Position numbers and translations under genes: made by a program. A stretch of DNA of 64,000 nt from Psettodes erumei (lineage: Eukaryota > Chordata > Actinopteri > Pleuronectiformes > Psettodidae), in the NCBI GenBank assembly GCA_016785225.1, contig JAFBJZ010000874.1, positions 1,488,001 to 1,552,000 on the forward strand, read 5' to 3'. The notes under the pieces were generated by a model, which saw nothing but the letters and a program-made list of their open reading frames with translations, was not told the DNA's origin and did no database searches. Position 1 is the first letter of the stretch; each line of letters starts with the position of its first letter. Below, one piece after another: positions 13,346-26,314 of this stretch.

Positions 13346-15841
13346 TCTTTCTCTCCTGCTTTTTTTATGGACTCATCCTTTCATCTGTAAACAAACAAAG
13401 ACAAACAGTTTCCGCAACCCAGAAATTATGATAAGTGAAACCTAATCTGAAAGTGATATCCACTGTAATCAGTCTGGCAAACAAACCAAAGTTGATGGAT
13501 GTATTACAGTAAAGGATTGACTTTTTAATTTCTTGAAATATACTGATATTTATGGAAGTAGCGCACATGTTGCTGAGTTTATGTAAGGAGAGCTGCGGGA
13601 ACAGAAGCAGAAAATGGGTCTCATCCCTTGGGATGGTTTTTAGTGCCTAAAAATAATCTAATCTAACCACAATCAATGATTACTGTATTATAATGCCATA
13701 TTTTGGTAGGAAAACATAAGTTTCAACCAACAAAGATTTCCTGACGAGAGGCCATTTCTGCAGATACCAAAGAGAAATGAGGTGATCGCCAGCCAAGCAG
13801 GCGAACGAAAAGTAGTACAGCTGAAAGCAAGCAGTGGGCAAAAGAAAAGAAAAGAGTATGAGAGCAAGCATTGGCTTTCTCCCCCATGTCACAGGGCAGG
13901 AAGTTTGCCAGACAATCTGTATCAGGCTCCCTCCTCCTTTTCCCCCATTACCCGTCTTCCACATCCCTCACCTCCTCCTCCTCCTCTCTCTCATTTTCAG
14001 GCATCTATCTTATCCATAGCCACTTCCTCTCCCTCCTCCTCCATCTCTTCTCTAATTTCATCTTCTGCCTACCCCCATCTCTCCCTCCTCCTCCTCCATG
14101 TCAAGATTTGAGACAGATATGGGGTCAGTTAAGTAAGGCTTGTCAACTTTCAGAATATTCAGTCTTCCACAGAGGAACGAACGTACAGGGCGTAATATTT
14201 AGATTCTGATATCACTGATGACTGTCATATTCAACATTTAATGTGCATCCAAGACCATTGACCTACTCTTCAATCGCAGTGACATGGCAATTTTGCGCAT
14301 TAAGCTCACTTCCAGTAACACATGTAAAGTAAAGCTCCCCATAGTTTCAGTCCAACATGATGTCAGTGAGAATGTGAAAGCATTTTGAGGGACCTAGAGC
14401 CAGTCATGGTTCATTTATGGTGCTAACGGCTTATGAATCATGGCCAGAAATAACAAACCAAAGCTGTGTTGTCTTAACGATTCCGATCCCACTGTGGGTC
14501 ATTAGAGGGGGTTTTCATATACGTAAGCCTGTATCAGCACGGACCTGAGTTCACACAGAGTGGAGACGAGGAGTTAGGTACAGACAGATGAGGAGGAGAT
14601 GAGGAGAGGCAGGTCAGGAGAGAGATGGGGAAAAAATATTTGCAGACATTTGAGAGATAAAGGGGGGATTTCAGATGACTCAAGTTCCTAGTGTTTTTCT
14701 TGCAGCTGTTTTTTTTAACAAACAACCTAAAAATACCAAATTGTTAGTTGTGGATGAACATGAACTTTTGGCTTGAGGAAGAGTTGGATTTGGAGCACTG
14801 ACATTAGCAGTCATGAGGTTTTCACATGACAGCGGCATGAGCTCCCTTCAGGATTTTTGGAAGTGTCAGCGAACAAAAAAAAAAATCTGAAATGCACAAG
14901 AGCCCTTTAGAACATTGCTTCTATCGGCATCTATTCATCACTTGTTCTCTTCATGGGCTTCTAGGTGTGGTTGTATCACCCCCACCCACCCACCCACCCC
15001 ACCTTCATGTTGAAGCAGCTGACTTCTTTGCCCTCCATTCCTCTCTGCCTAACTGCTTCTGCGATCACGCTCTGTCATTTAACTTTACCGCACTGGGAAA
15101 AGCCCCCCTCCCTTTGATGGGCCCACCTCTGCTCCGCTCTGTGTATGTGTGTCTAATGTGTTCCTCCCAGAGGGAAGGGAGGAGCAGCGTTTTTGAGTGA
15201 GATAGGATGCTGAGCCAACTGCAATGCATGGAAAGAAACAAGCACACACACGAGACCACAAAATGATAAAAGAATATGCAGCTGGGACGTTCAACTCAGC
15301 AGCTGAAGTTGTCATGTCATCAATTTTATTTAATTAAATTTGACACCACTTAATGGTAACCATGGCACTTGAGCTGTATACAGTATGAGCACCTCAGTCT
15401 GATTTACTTCAATTCATTGATCCTGAAAATTCACACACAAAGCAGTGTGTTTGAGCAGAGCAAAGCCAGAAAAGGAAAGAAAAAAATGGACTTGTATAGT
15501 TTTAATTTGGTTCTTAACGATTCAATATTGGCTGCGCTTGGTTGTGTTATTATTTCCGACCTTTCAGGCACATTCACTTTTTGTTTTTGACTATATAGCT
15601 GCAAAAGTGGGATGAAAGTGTGCTAAACCAGAATAATTCTTTTATTAAATGCGGATACAGACAGACTTTATAGACATAAAGGAAGGAAAAGAGACAGGTA
15701 GGCAGGCAGGCAGGCACTGAGACATACAAGTCTTTCTCCCTCGTTTGACCTCTGTGAGCAAATGGCAGCTGGTTTTCAATGAGCTCATGATGGTGGAAGC
15801 CCAGTATTTGTCATGTCTGCCTGTATATATGTGTGGGTGTT

Positions 15842-15879
<38 letters not shown>

Positions 15880-17578
15880 CCTACCAGAGTGGATTTCTGG
15901 GCGGTGAGTCACGTAAAGTGGAGATTGCAGAGTCAAGCAGATACATATCCCAGTGTCCCTGAGCAAAAACACGCCCCCACCCACCCACCCCCACCTACAC
16001 GCACCCACAGACGTGGGCCAGAAATCACCTCAGTGGCAGATGCCTGACTTTAGGTGTGTATATGTGTCTGCACTACCTCTTCACGGTCAGGGTGAGTTCC
16101 TCAGGAAGGAGCTATACTGCTGAGGTAACAACAGGCAGAAGAAATATTTCAGTTATTATAGATAATGATAAAAATATAAAATTACCTGTACACATTTTTG
16201 GTCATTTGCTCTTTCAAAGAAAAAGTAGACTCTGTGACGGTCATCAGTTTCAGTGCATTATCATGCAATTCCAAACATAAAGTTCCAGAAATAAAAGTAG
16301 AGGAAATAGTTTTACCCTAACATTATGTGTCACCTTATCATTAAAAATAATTAAAAACAAGGTTTGTTTTTTTTAGAAGGAAGAAAGCCATTAAAGAAAT
16401 GATGGCGTGATACAAAGAGGATCAGACCTTTTATCAGACATTACTCCTGATGAATCACGCTGATCTTTGGCAGCTTGGAGCAGACTGTAGCAGCATCAGG
16501 GTTCAGCAGAGATGCTCATCTGCATCAAGTCGAGGCTCGGACTTCACCGCAGTGATTGGGCAGATAACAGTTAACCTGTTTCCACTGATCGAAATGAAAA
16601 CAAAGGCACACCTCACCGTCACTTTTCCGTGACCATTTGAGCCTTTAGCTTGTCTGGAAACGTATTATATAATTTCAATTCAATTTTGAAGGCATGATAC
16701 ATTATCATTTTGGCTCGGTTCTCATGCCAATAGTTAATATCCACAGGTGACAGCAGCGATATGAGGAAAAACTGCGCGTTCAGTCTGAACCCAGTTATTA
16801 TGAGTATTGTTTTCACTCTGTGAGTCTGTGTGTGTGTCACCATGATAAAATGTGATCCTGGAGACACCGGCTGTAGCAGGAACCACAACAGAGGACCGTT
16901 TGACTACTTTGGCAAGTGCTTATGTCTGTGGACATATTTTATCAACACGTTAGAGTCACAGCCATGCAAGTTGCAGCCACGAAACTTTATAGGTTTGTAG
17001 TTTAGATAAAAATGAAGGCAGAGTGAGAAGATGGGTATGATCCCGGCCATGAATACTGAGTTCTGATGGGTCAGAATGTTGACAGGCATCATGGCTGATC
17101 CCATTGCAAGATGGTCTCTGGTTTATAAAGTATTTTACCGTTCTTTACTCTTTCATTCAGGTTCATTCAGCTTGTATAATTCATTACATCCTAATTTTAT
17201 AAAAATACTTGAATGGAAACTCTGTAATAGAGTCAGACATAGAATATGATGTCACTGTTCTGGTCTGACCAATTAGACTTCTATGAGTATTCCAGAACTG
17301 TTTCTAACTCGATGAAGGGACTGTCTCTCAATTGACCTCCCAGCTGCACTTGTGTGTTATTACGCACACACACATCCGGCAGTGATGTATTAAACAGGAC
17401 CCTCAGACAATTCAGACTTCCCTCAGACTATTTTACGACACAAACATATATTTATGCTGTACATTGGGTATATGTGTGCTTCACCTCATTTCCATGGCCT
17501 ATTCTTTTTGTGTTTTCATACTGTGCTGTCTCCATAAACAAATAAGCAGAGCCGCTCTTCCATTAGCATCATCATGAC

Positions 17579-17588
17579 ATGACGTCAT
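17579..17588. promoter_or_regulatory. Perfect CRE/ATF palindrome
   Basis: The ten bases ATGACGTCAT form a complete palindromic cAMP-response/ATF element. It lies about 9 kb upstream of the mreg start, far from any visible promoter. CREB/ATF proteins and MITF-pathway signalling act on pigment-cell genes in general, so a regulatory role is possible, but one 10-mer in this length of DNA can occur by chance. Confidence 0.25.
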
Positions 17589-19291
17589 ACACCATCAGAG
17601 TGTCTGGCCCTGTGCAGACAGGTGTGAATGCCCCCATGACACACTGACGAGGCACTGAGATCCAAGGCCAGATTGAAGGACAGACTGTATGCAATCATTT
17701 GTACTCATTCAGTTGGTTGTTGTGTAATTATGTAAGGACTTGGTCCTCTGCTCCTGATAATTTCCACATGCCTTAAACATCTGGGTGATTTAGTTTGCCT
17801 GGATCATGGCAAAGAATAGTCCCAGTCTGTAATGCTTTGATTTCTTCTTCGTCTCTTAATTTCCGGCAGATGAGGCACGGGAAGTGCATGTTGCCTCCTG
17901 CCGGTTAAAAACCTCACATTTGGTCCACGCAAACAGAAACAATGTATGTGTTTATTTGCACTTAGAGCAGGAAAGTGGGATCCCATCACAAGGGGTCACT
18001 CGACATGCATGTGGAGATGCATCCTAATGCCAGGTGTGAGCTGACACGGCTAGAGGTGTCCACTTGAGATTGCGTCCCGCGAGACATATTTTGATGCCGT
18101 GTCTGAACAGGGTCTCTGTGTCAACAAGAGTCGGCTCTTTTCTTCTTTTGTCAGTGCGGATGCAGTCGTTATGCTATCAGTGTAACATGCTGATCCAGCC
18201 TCCGATTCATGTCAGAGGAATTGTGAATGTGAGTGGGTTTGAGCTGCTTGGCTGCCTTGTGGTTACAGCACCAGGGCCAGGTATGAGTGAACGTCAGACC
18301 AGTGCTGCAAGTAGACTCAGCCAAGTGATTGAAAGGGGGGATGATCCACCGTCTGACTTTGCCCTGGAAAGGGGAGAGAGGGGGAGATGTGGATGACAAA
18401 AAGACTGTGTGTAACAGCTCTTTAGTCACTACTTCTTGTTGTTTTTTCATTTCACCGTTCAACGTTCTTCTACCATTCATGGATTCTATTCCCCTTTCCA
18501 ATAGGACAGCAAGTACTGTGTAGGTGATTCCACCTAATCACCACCTCATCAGTCAACCAGAATTCTTTGGTGATTTTAGCACCATTTATTTTTGCTGAGG
18601 AGCTTTTAGGAGAATAGAACTACGAGAGAAGTATATCAAAAAAATGAAATGTGTTTCAAAACACCGTCATGTTTTAGCTGACATAACACCAGTTAACCAC
18701 AATCAATTTTGCACCAGGGATAGTTCATTTAGTAAAGCACTTGTGGACACAAGGGAAAACATATCCACAGAGGACAGAAGAACAGATCCACACATGTGGA
18801 AGTGAGTGTTTTGGCAGGGTAGGGGGTTGGGCATGGCCTCAACAGCTGTGTGAGACAACTCGAACATCCAAAACCACATTAGAGTGCTGTAAGCCACATA
18901 CACACATACATTCTCCATACACATACAGCTGCATCTGGATGTATCCTTAGCTCCCATGTTTATGCTGATTATCAGTTCAAACATCACTTGGCTATTTAAA
19001 ACATATTGCACCTACAAAGTTCTGTTGTCAGGTGCTGACCCACTGTGCACTCATCTCCCTGTGACCTTCTAATTCCTGAGGCCTGTAGGACCAGTTATAG
19101 AAAAACAATTACAGTAACAATATACTGTCCTCAAGTGAAGGGAATCTCCCCCGAATCTCTAATCATGTTCAGTTTGAGGGAAATAAATCAGGGTATTTCA
19201 AGAACATCAGTGGATTGTGTAATTACTGATCCACCACTGATGACCACAGAACACACCCTGCCCTGCCCAAAGCCTTGCTCAAGCCATCTGT

Positions 19292-19326
<35 letters not shown>

Positions 19327-19934
19327 ACTGTGCTTGCGTGTACAGTGCGTATGCATATTTTTTTGCCTGAATTTAGAAACTAAGAATGACAGTGATGTCC
19401 AGAACATACTTTCCATGACTGTGGCATCATCCATATTTCTTAGTCTGCATGCAGCGTTTTGGTTTTTCAAATAAAAGTGGTAACCTGCTCACAGTTAGTG
19501 ACGCAATTTTGAAGTTTCTATCCAAAATGTTATAGCAGTTCCGAATTTTAAAGAGTTCTAAATTAGGATTATTCCAAATTTAAGGGTATGTACCCTAAAT
19601 TCATATTTCCACTGTGTTGGAATTAGGTTTTGCTCCCAACTTCGGGGCAGGTCTTTCTCTGTCATATTGGAGAATTCTCCTCTTCATAATAATGATATAG
19701 TAGTAATAATCTGGTCTAACATTGTAATGTAAGACGGCATAGATCACATAAAACCTGGCCCTGCTTACTCTTATGGTTATTGAAATTGCAGCGGAGGGTT
19801 TGACTTGAAAGCGACATGATAATGCTGCCTTTCCTGAGCAGATTCTTGACTTCTGACCTTCCGTGTGAGTCACGGGGGTCAGCACACCATCACACGGTTT
19901 ATTTGTTCAGTTCTCTAAACATCCGTTGCATTCG

Positions 19935-19938
<4 letters not shown>

Positions 19939-19983
<45 letters not shown>

Positions 19984-19989
19984 GTGTGT
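19939..19989 (+). repeat. TG microsatellite
   Basis: About 25 TG units with a single CG interruption. A further TG array lies at 19293-19324. Confidence 0.95.
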
Positions 19990-21090
19990 ATATTTCTCTA
20001 AAAGTTTGTGTGCATTGGTGAAAGACTGCTGTCAACAGTGTTTCATCATAAATGACTCTCTGAGATAAACACTGCAGGTTTTCAAAGGGGTTAAAACTGG
20101 GCACATGTGAATGCATATTGTCTGGTTCAGTAAAAATGAAAATTAAAAAAAGGTGCTGGCATTTCAGTGGCTGATGCACTGCGTGGCAATGTTTCATTCA
20201 GTGTTTGCTGTTTGTATAACCTTGAGAAGTGTTAATGGAATACACAGCCTTAAAGACAGCTGATTCAAACTATGTTTAGTCTCCAGAGGGATGAATAGAA
20301 TCAGTACCAAGCCACTGTTACCCATGATCATTGGGTGTGTGTTAATCCAGTCAGTGGACTCGTGCTTTTGTTTGCTTGAGTCAAACGTATAAATAACCCT
20401 CCAAATTCAAGTGGCAGTCCAGTAAAATGTTTGTCAGTGTGGATCTCAACATAAACATACAGGTCCTGTCCTCATGAGACACCGGTCCCCATTATAAACT
20501 GCCTGAGAGGCGAAAATTTAGTGAAACACAACATACACTCAAGACCAGTAGTCTTCACCCACATGAGGGACAGCGAGAGACCCCATGGAGACGTGGGGGA
20601 AAGCATGTGATGAAAGAAACGCAGGCAAAAAGTCTGTGAATGTAACGAAACAAGAGGGCCATAAATTATGACATGATCTAATTTGATATCCTCAAACCAC
20701 ACATACATATTCAGGCCAGATTCTTCTGATCTCATCTTTTACTTTTTGCTTAATGTAAACAAAGAAACAAAATATAGCATGTTAATTCATGAGAGATAGA
20801 TAGAGATTCTGGGAGACAGGTTTTGTTACGATTGGACAGAACCAAGCTAGCTGTTTCCCTCTGTTTCCAGTCTAATTTATCTGTATCCTGACTTAATTAA
20901 TTACCAGAATGTAACAGTCTTTCTCTAATTTTTGTGCTTGAACATCATACACAATCCTCTTGATCACATTACTGTTCAATAAATACAGTATAAGAAGACT
21001 GATCACTGACTCACTAGCTCTCTTTGGATAATATTTCAGGCAAAGTCTGAAGAATGATGTCAGCATTACATGATCTAAATTGCACATGCT

Positions 21091-21109
21091 CACACACACA
21101 CACACACAC

Positions 21110-21174
<65 letters not shown>
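21091..21174 (+). repeat. Long CA microsatellite
   Basis: About 42 CA units with one CG interruption near 21114, roughly 1.3 kb beyond the mreg stop on its 3' side. Confidence 0.95.
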
Positions 21175-21176
<2 letters not shown>

Positions 21177-21993
21177 GGTATAATGAGAAAAAGGTGCAAG
21201 CAGCACAATGCCTTTCAGTGCTGCCAGACTATTGGCCCGCTCCTCATATTGCTCCCCTCCCCCAGTGTTCCCCCTCTTTTAGGTCCACATCTGGTTCCCA
21301 AACTTGGGCAGGGGCCTTGGAGAGAACAATATCTGGGTCAGAATAAACTCTCTCTCACTGTGTGCATATGTGCGCACCAGCATTGCTGTACAGACAGTGT
21401 GTGCGACATACCACAGTTGTCAACTGTGTGAAAACTGTCTCACACTTTTTGAACCTGCACATCTTGCAGTGGCCCACATGGGTGTGTTCTGTACAGCATG
21501 TGCAGAATGGTTTTGGAAGGGAATGCCGAGATGAGGCACCATCATCTCATCCTGAAACTCTGCTCAGAATATGTAGAACAGGAAGTTTAATCCACCTACA
21601 CTGTGCCCTTCATCCTTATACTCCACTTCATACTTTCATTCTTTTGAAAAATTGTGCAAGTACTGATACTTTGACACAGAAAACATTTGTCGCTGTAACT
21701 CTTTCTTATAACTTAATACCTTAACATTCCATTGTTTAAGAGAAGCATAACAGATTTATTTTACTGTTTTGGGCATAAACAACTTTATGGGTTTAACTGA
21801 AATCAAAAGTTTCACCAATCTGTGACACAGAGGCTCCAGTTAGTTTTTTTTTTCCAGTTTAACCCACTGGAATGTAACTATATGCTGCCACCTTTTGGAT
21901 AAAAGTGCCAACACAATGTCCAACGGCAGCAAATATAAAAAGCTGGAATGAAACTGACTGAGCACCTCCTGCTGCTGGACTGAGCAAATATAC

Positions 21994-21999
21994 TTTATT
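21994..21999 (-). terminator. Candidate mreg polyadenylation signal
   Basis: TTTATT on the plus strand gives AATAAA on the minus strand about 450 nt past the mreg stop codon. Another AATAAA lies further on (21755-21760). Either could serve; no transcript evidence is available. Confidence 0.35.
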
Positions 22000-22450
22000 A
22001 GTGACAAGGTTAGCAAAAAAACAAACGAAGAAAAATCCCAATATAACAGGAAAACATTTATAATCTATCATCAGTTAACAATAATTACCATTTTACCAAG
22101 ACTATTCATGTATCTACAGTAACAACTAAAACATGCACAAAAATCACATTACCCGTCATTACCTGTTACCAGTAACCGCCCCATTTCTCCAGCTGACTCT
22201 TTTACTCACAAAAAAAACATTTCATACAGAGAAGAACCATTTTACAAGAACAAGAAAACAAGAAAAGTGCAATTTACCAATATGGAGTGTCATATTATTT
22301 CAATCAACAGTCATATTAAAGGTTATTTTACTTTACAATTAACTGTATGCAGGTGTGTGTCAAACAATTTCTAAGTTTACTTTCAAATGTTTTTCTTTAC
22401 CCCCTCTCTCAGCCATTCTGTCTTCTTCTGTGTGTCAGTGTACTGCTGCC

Positions 22451-25400
22451 TCATTTCTTGGGATACTTTTCTTTGGCTAGTCTGACAAAGTCCTCAGCAC
22501 TGTCCAGTAACACCAGGCAGTCCTGAGAGAAAGATGGAGTCAGATAAGGGAGAATGAAATAAGTGAGGCTGGCACATGCAGGAATAGAGACATAATAGCA
22601 TTGGTGAGGGGAGATAAAGTTGAAGACAGGATGCTGAAGTGGAAGAGGGGGACATGAAAGACAGAGGACCAACAGGGAAGAGAGGAGGAAAAGAAGGAAA
22701 GCATGAAAGGAGCTTTAATTTAACAAACAGCTCAGGGGAAGCACTAAATTAAGGAAATAAAATGTGTGTGCGTGAGTGTACCATGACACAGAGGTATCTG
22801 TTCTGGGGCCCTGCTCCGAGGGGGAACAGAGAGGTGTGGTCCAGCAGCTGTTTCAGCAGGTCAGTAGATCTCTTATGACGCTCCTGATCTAGACTGAGCC
22901 GCCTCTGTGTCTTGACGCACAGCAAGGAATCCACCTCACACTGGTAACCTGTCGACAGGCAGAGGTGGAGAGTGACAGGAACAGGGAGCAGGTGGGACCT
23001 GAGTGTAGTGGAGATGAAGCTGAGCGTCTCACCTAGCTGCAGCAAGATCTTCTTCCATCGAGATCTGACTTCTCGTCTTGCGTAGCGCAAAGTGTGTATG
23101 TCAAAATTCAGCTTCTCCCATTCCTATAGGGGAACACACCAACACAGGAGCATACATTTTTATGGGGGCACAGCAGTGGGTGACGAAGCTTGTTTGGGGA
23201 TGGATAAAGAGCAAACAGTCAGTAACTATGCAACGCACAGCAGGACTAAGTGTCTACAGCCAGGCCTGCTATTAAAGCAGCGTTTCATGCTCAGTGCTGC
23301 TTTGAACAAAATGCTAATGTCAGCCTGCCACATTAAAACATAATCACCATGCTAGCATGCTAATGTTTAGCAGGTGTAAGTGTTCAACATGTTCACCATC
23401 TTAGTTAGTTAGTGTGTTTGCATGCTATCACTTGCTGGTCACACTATTGGCACACTATTTGCAGGGATTTTGTCAGAAATCAAAGCACTGGGAAAACTGG
23501 GTAGCATTTGATGAAAAGTTAGTGGGTTCCCCAAAACCATTACACTATACAGACAATGTCAAGGATCACCAAAGTCATTGGGATTCATCCTCTGGGCAGA
23601 GAATTTGATGGCAATTCATTCCAATAACATTAGAGATATTTCTGGGTTACTGGCACGATGTAATGTTGTACTGGGACAGTACATATATAAACACATACAT
23701 ATAAATGATTGAATAAATGATGTCATTAAAATGAAACCATTATTGTGGTGGAGTGTCGAGGATGAATCTAGCAGTCTCGCAGGCTGAGGACAGAAATTTA
23801 GAGGTACGGCAGCTGATACCAGGCTTGCTTGGTGTCTTGGGCTTTGTCCTGTATCACCTCAATCTGATTCTTTGTAGACGGGTACTAATAAAGTTCTGGG
23901 TTTTAATCGAATGACATCAATGCCAGTTTGTGTTGTTTCCAGTTAGGATGCCCCTATAAAACTACATAACTAACAACTAACACCTATTCTTTTACTGCAA
24001 AAAGTCAAATTGTTTGCTGTGAAAAAGACCCGTGGCATTCAAAACTTCACACTGAAGCCAGGCGACTGAACTCTTAATCTTTGAAATAGATGTTCTTACC
24101 GAATAAAAAAGATACTCTGAACTGTATCTGTAAAACTATTCCAGCTTTACAAGATTTTACAATTCACAGGCTGGCATGTCCCATAATTTGTGAACTTGGG
24201 CTCATTTTACCCAGGGCTTAATTGCCTTTTAAAGTAGCAGACCCATTCTGTAATTGTTTGGCCGGCATTTCTATTAAGGAATTCATTTATTAACACAATG
24301 TGCCCACTGTGTACTGTTGCCAGCTATGTGAGGACCCTCTGTCACATGCTCACCAGATTCACAGACTGAAATCACGGTGCTACTCTGCTGACATGTAGAA
24401 GGAAAAAGTCATTGAGGGATGAGTTTCCTCTGCAGAACTTGAAACAGGGCTCAAAGAATACAGCACTTAAAATGTCATAAACTTTGTTTATAGTAAATGA
24501 ACCAGGTGAAGTACTAAGTGACAACTGATGGATTTTGATTTTGAAAAAGTCCAAAATAGAGATGTACCAGGGATTCCCCCACTCACACACTGTTGCTGTA
24601 TGTCTGAATCTCTAATGAGCAACCTACAGTAAGTTACTCTATGAGGAGCATCAGGCCACGGATTAAGTCAGTAAATAAAGTGTGTCATCTCATTGGGAGT
24701 GCAAGCGTGTGCGTCCTTTAGCATGAGGATGGACCAGGAACCAGACACAAGCTATTCTGAGTGATGCATTTAACATAAACCAGAAACAACGTGGCACATC
24801 TGTAACTCTGAGAACCTGACCCCTTGCTCAGTTCTTTGAATATAAGGTTTCTAACATGAAGTTATTTTTGAAATTGAGGTCAGCTTCCTGCTGATGTGAG
24901 TCAAAGGCTTCTTTGAGAACCACCTGTCTATGTCTTCTCCCCTTATTAGATAATTACGTTAAAAATCGGCGATGGAGTTTACAAGGAACACAAGATTACT
25001 GTTTTATTGAATTAGAGTAGTACCTCCCAGTACTACAACAAGTGTTGACTCTTGAAAAGCATGTACACATTTTGAAATACAGTAAATCTTTATCTGCACA
25101 TAAATGTCAGATCTCCGCTTAGTTAATTTGCCTGTTGACAGATAACTTAGAACTGTGGAAAATGAACTACCTGAACTACAATATGCACAAAAATGATGCA
25201 GCATTTCTGGATTCATTGTAGCCCAGTCCAGAAGACTCTACCAGGTATAGGGACTAATTCCTTTTCAACTTCTGTTAAAAATAATTGTATGATATGCTGA
25301 AGTTAAAATAAACTAAAAAAAAAACAATACAAGCAACCACAACCACTTTCAGAGTTTTTTTGCATGTCAGTATAGATGCATCATTATTTCATATTTGTAC

Positions 25401-26314
25401 TGTTGTGTGGTTATGCACATAAATACGTAAATACGTAAATAAGTTAACACATCCATTTTTCAGCCGTACCTGTCGCCCAAAAAGGATGCGAAGACATGAG
25501 TGATCGTTTCAGATAATGTGCCATCAAGACTGATACATTGGAAGGAAACAGCAGTAGTCCTTTAGTGAATCATAGTTTTAGTTTAATTACAAAATTTCCA
25601 TCTTAAAATTCACGAGAAAGCCAAACTTATTTTCAACAGCCTTCAACATTCAGCTTTGTTGAGTTACAAAATAAAAATGTCAAACGTTGAAGATTGTATC
25701 CTGTGTCCTGACCCTATCAGTATTTTAGAAGTTTTCTTTTCAAGGATTTTCATTGTTAAAAAAGTTTTTAAATACCTGATTTTGGTCATTTGGAAAGGAT
25801 TTGAAGATATTTTTCTTTTGTCTATGTGTATGTGTGTCTTTATTTCCCCTCATTTTGTCTCACCTCTGTAGCCGTGTCAGCCTGGTCTCTCATGCTGATG
25901 AAAGCCTGCAGCTCCCTGTCCGATCCTCGCCTGATGGGAGAGTCACGGGGTCTGTTAGTGCTGGCCCGTGGATGAGCAGTATCCCTTTGGCCCCGCTTGT
26001 TCCTCCACAGGCTCCATTTGGAAGGCTGCGGCCCAAAAAGACTCTCCTCTACTGCGTCACTGTCGCTGGACACACTGGATAAAGACTCTGGTGGTCTAGA
26101 GGCTGTGACGGTGTGCACGCTGGAGACAGAGACAGAAGAATGAGAGGACAGAGGCTTGTTAAGTTGTGTTACATTCCAACACATTAACATCACTGAAGAT
26201 TAGAGGAAGTAGTGTAAGTTTGTCAAGTGTGTCTTACCGCAAAATAGCACTCTTCTCCTCTCTGTCATGATTCAGATAGTAGTGGCAACAGCAGATGGTA
26301 AATTTAGCGCCCAT
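22451..26314 (-). CDS. mreg: Melanoregulin (complete, five coding exons, 220 codons)
   Basis: Minus-strand exons: 26314-26238, 26119-25864, 23123-23033, 22948-22782 and 22522-22451, all with GT-AG borders and compatible phases; they sum to 663 nt including TGA. Exon 1 encodes a short N-terminus with a C-C-C cluster at residues 8-10, a palmitoylation-type membrane anchor like the cysteine cluster of mammalian melanoregulin. Exon 2 (residues 27-111) is a Ser/Arg-rich linker ending in a conserved helix. Exons 3-5 match the conserved core: E-E-W-E-K-L-N-F-D-I-H at the exon 2/3 border, the R-R-E-V-R-S-R-W helix, E-V-D-S-L-L, R-Y-L-C-V-M, and a C-terminus close to F-x-x-L-A-K/R-x-x-Y-P-K-K. Human melanoregulin is 214 residues. 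Known role: a peripheral membrane adaptor that promotes retrograde melanosome transport with RILP and dynein-dynactin, and acts in phagosome degradation in retinal pigment epithelium. Its neighbour fn1 fits the human order. It could be a diverged melanoregulin-like paralogue, because the linker differs strongly from mammals. Confidence 0.92.
23124..25863 (-). other. Large mreg intron 2
   Basis: This 2.7-kb intron lies between the linker exon and the conserved-core exon. Its donor is GAG|GTGAGA and its acceptor CCTATAG|GAATGG on the minus strand. It holds a dispersed repeat (about 23281-23640) near its 3' end and is otherwise AT-rich sequence with no open frame I recognise. Confidence 0.8.
23281..23640 (+). 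repeat. Teleost dispersed repeat copy, inside the mreg intron
   Basis: The stretch has the hallmark phrases of a repeat common in fish genomes: alternating GCTAGCATGCTAATG words, 'CATGTTCACCATCTTAG', 'GATGAAAAGTTAG', 'GGATCACCAAAGTCATTGGGATTCATCCT' split by small changes, and 'TGGCAATTCATTCCAATA'. A second copy lies at 40695-40990. The match is from memory of the family; no name is claimed. It is probably a non-autonomous DNA element. Confidence 0.7.

Larger units (their letters stand above)
421..22450. other. fn1-mreg intergenic region, no supportable gene
   Basis: About 22 kb without an exon I can defend. Open frames are short, unrelated to proteins I recognise, and often run through microsatellites or pyrimidine tracts. 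It contains many CA/TG and CT arrays (listed separately), pyrimidine-rich tracts near 12740-12965 and 13915-14105, AT-rich patches (for example 4790-4870), and a perfect CRE palindrome at 17579-17588. In human this interval also lacks conserved protein-coding genes. Distal fn1 or mreg enhancers could lie here, but none can be identified without alignment. Confidence 0.6.

Noticed and set aside
12695..13390. 231-codon plus-strand open frame
   Set aside because: It runs through pyrimidine-rich DNA, a TG array and a CT array; the product is Ser/Leu/Pro/Cys low complexity with no domain.
21091..21174. Regular repeats considered as CRISPR or satellite arrays
   Set aside because: Pure dinucleotide units with no spacers, in a eukaryotic context; ordinary microsatellites.
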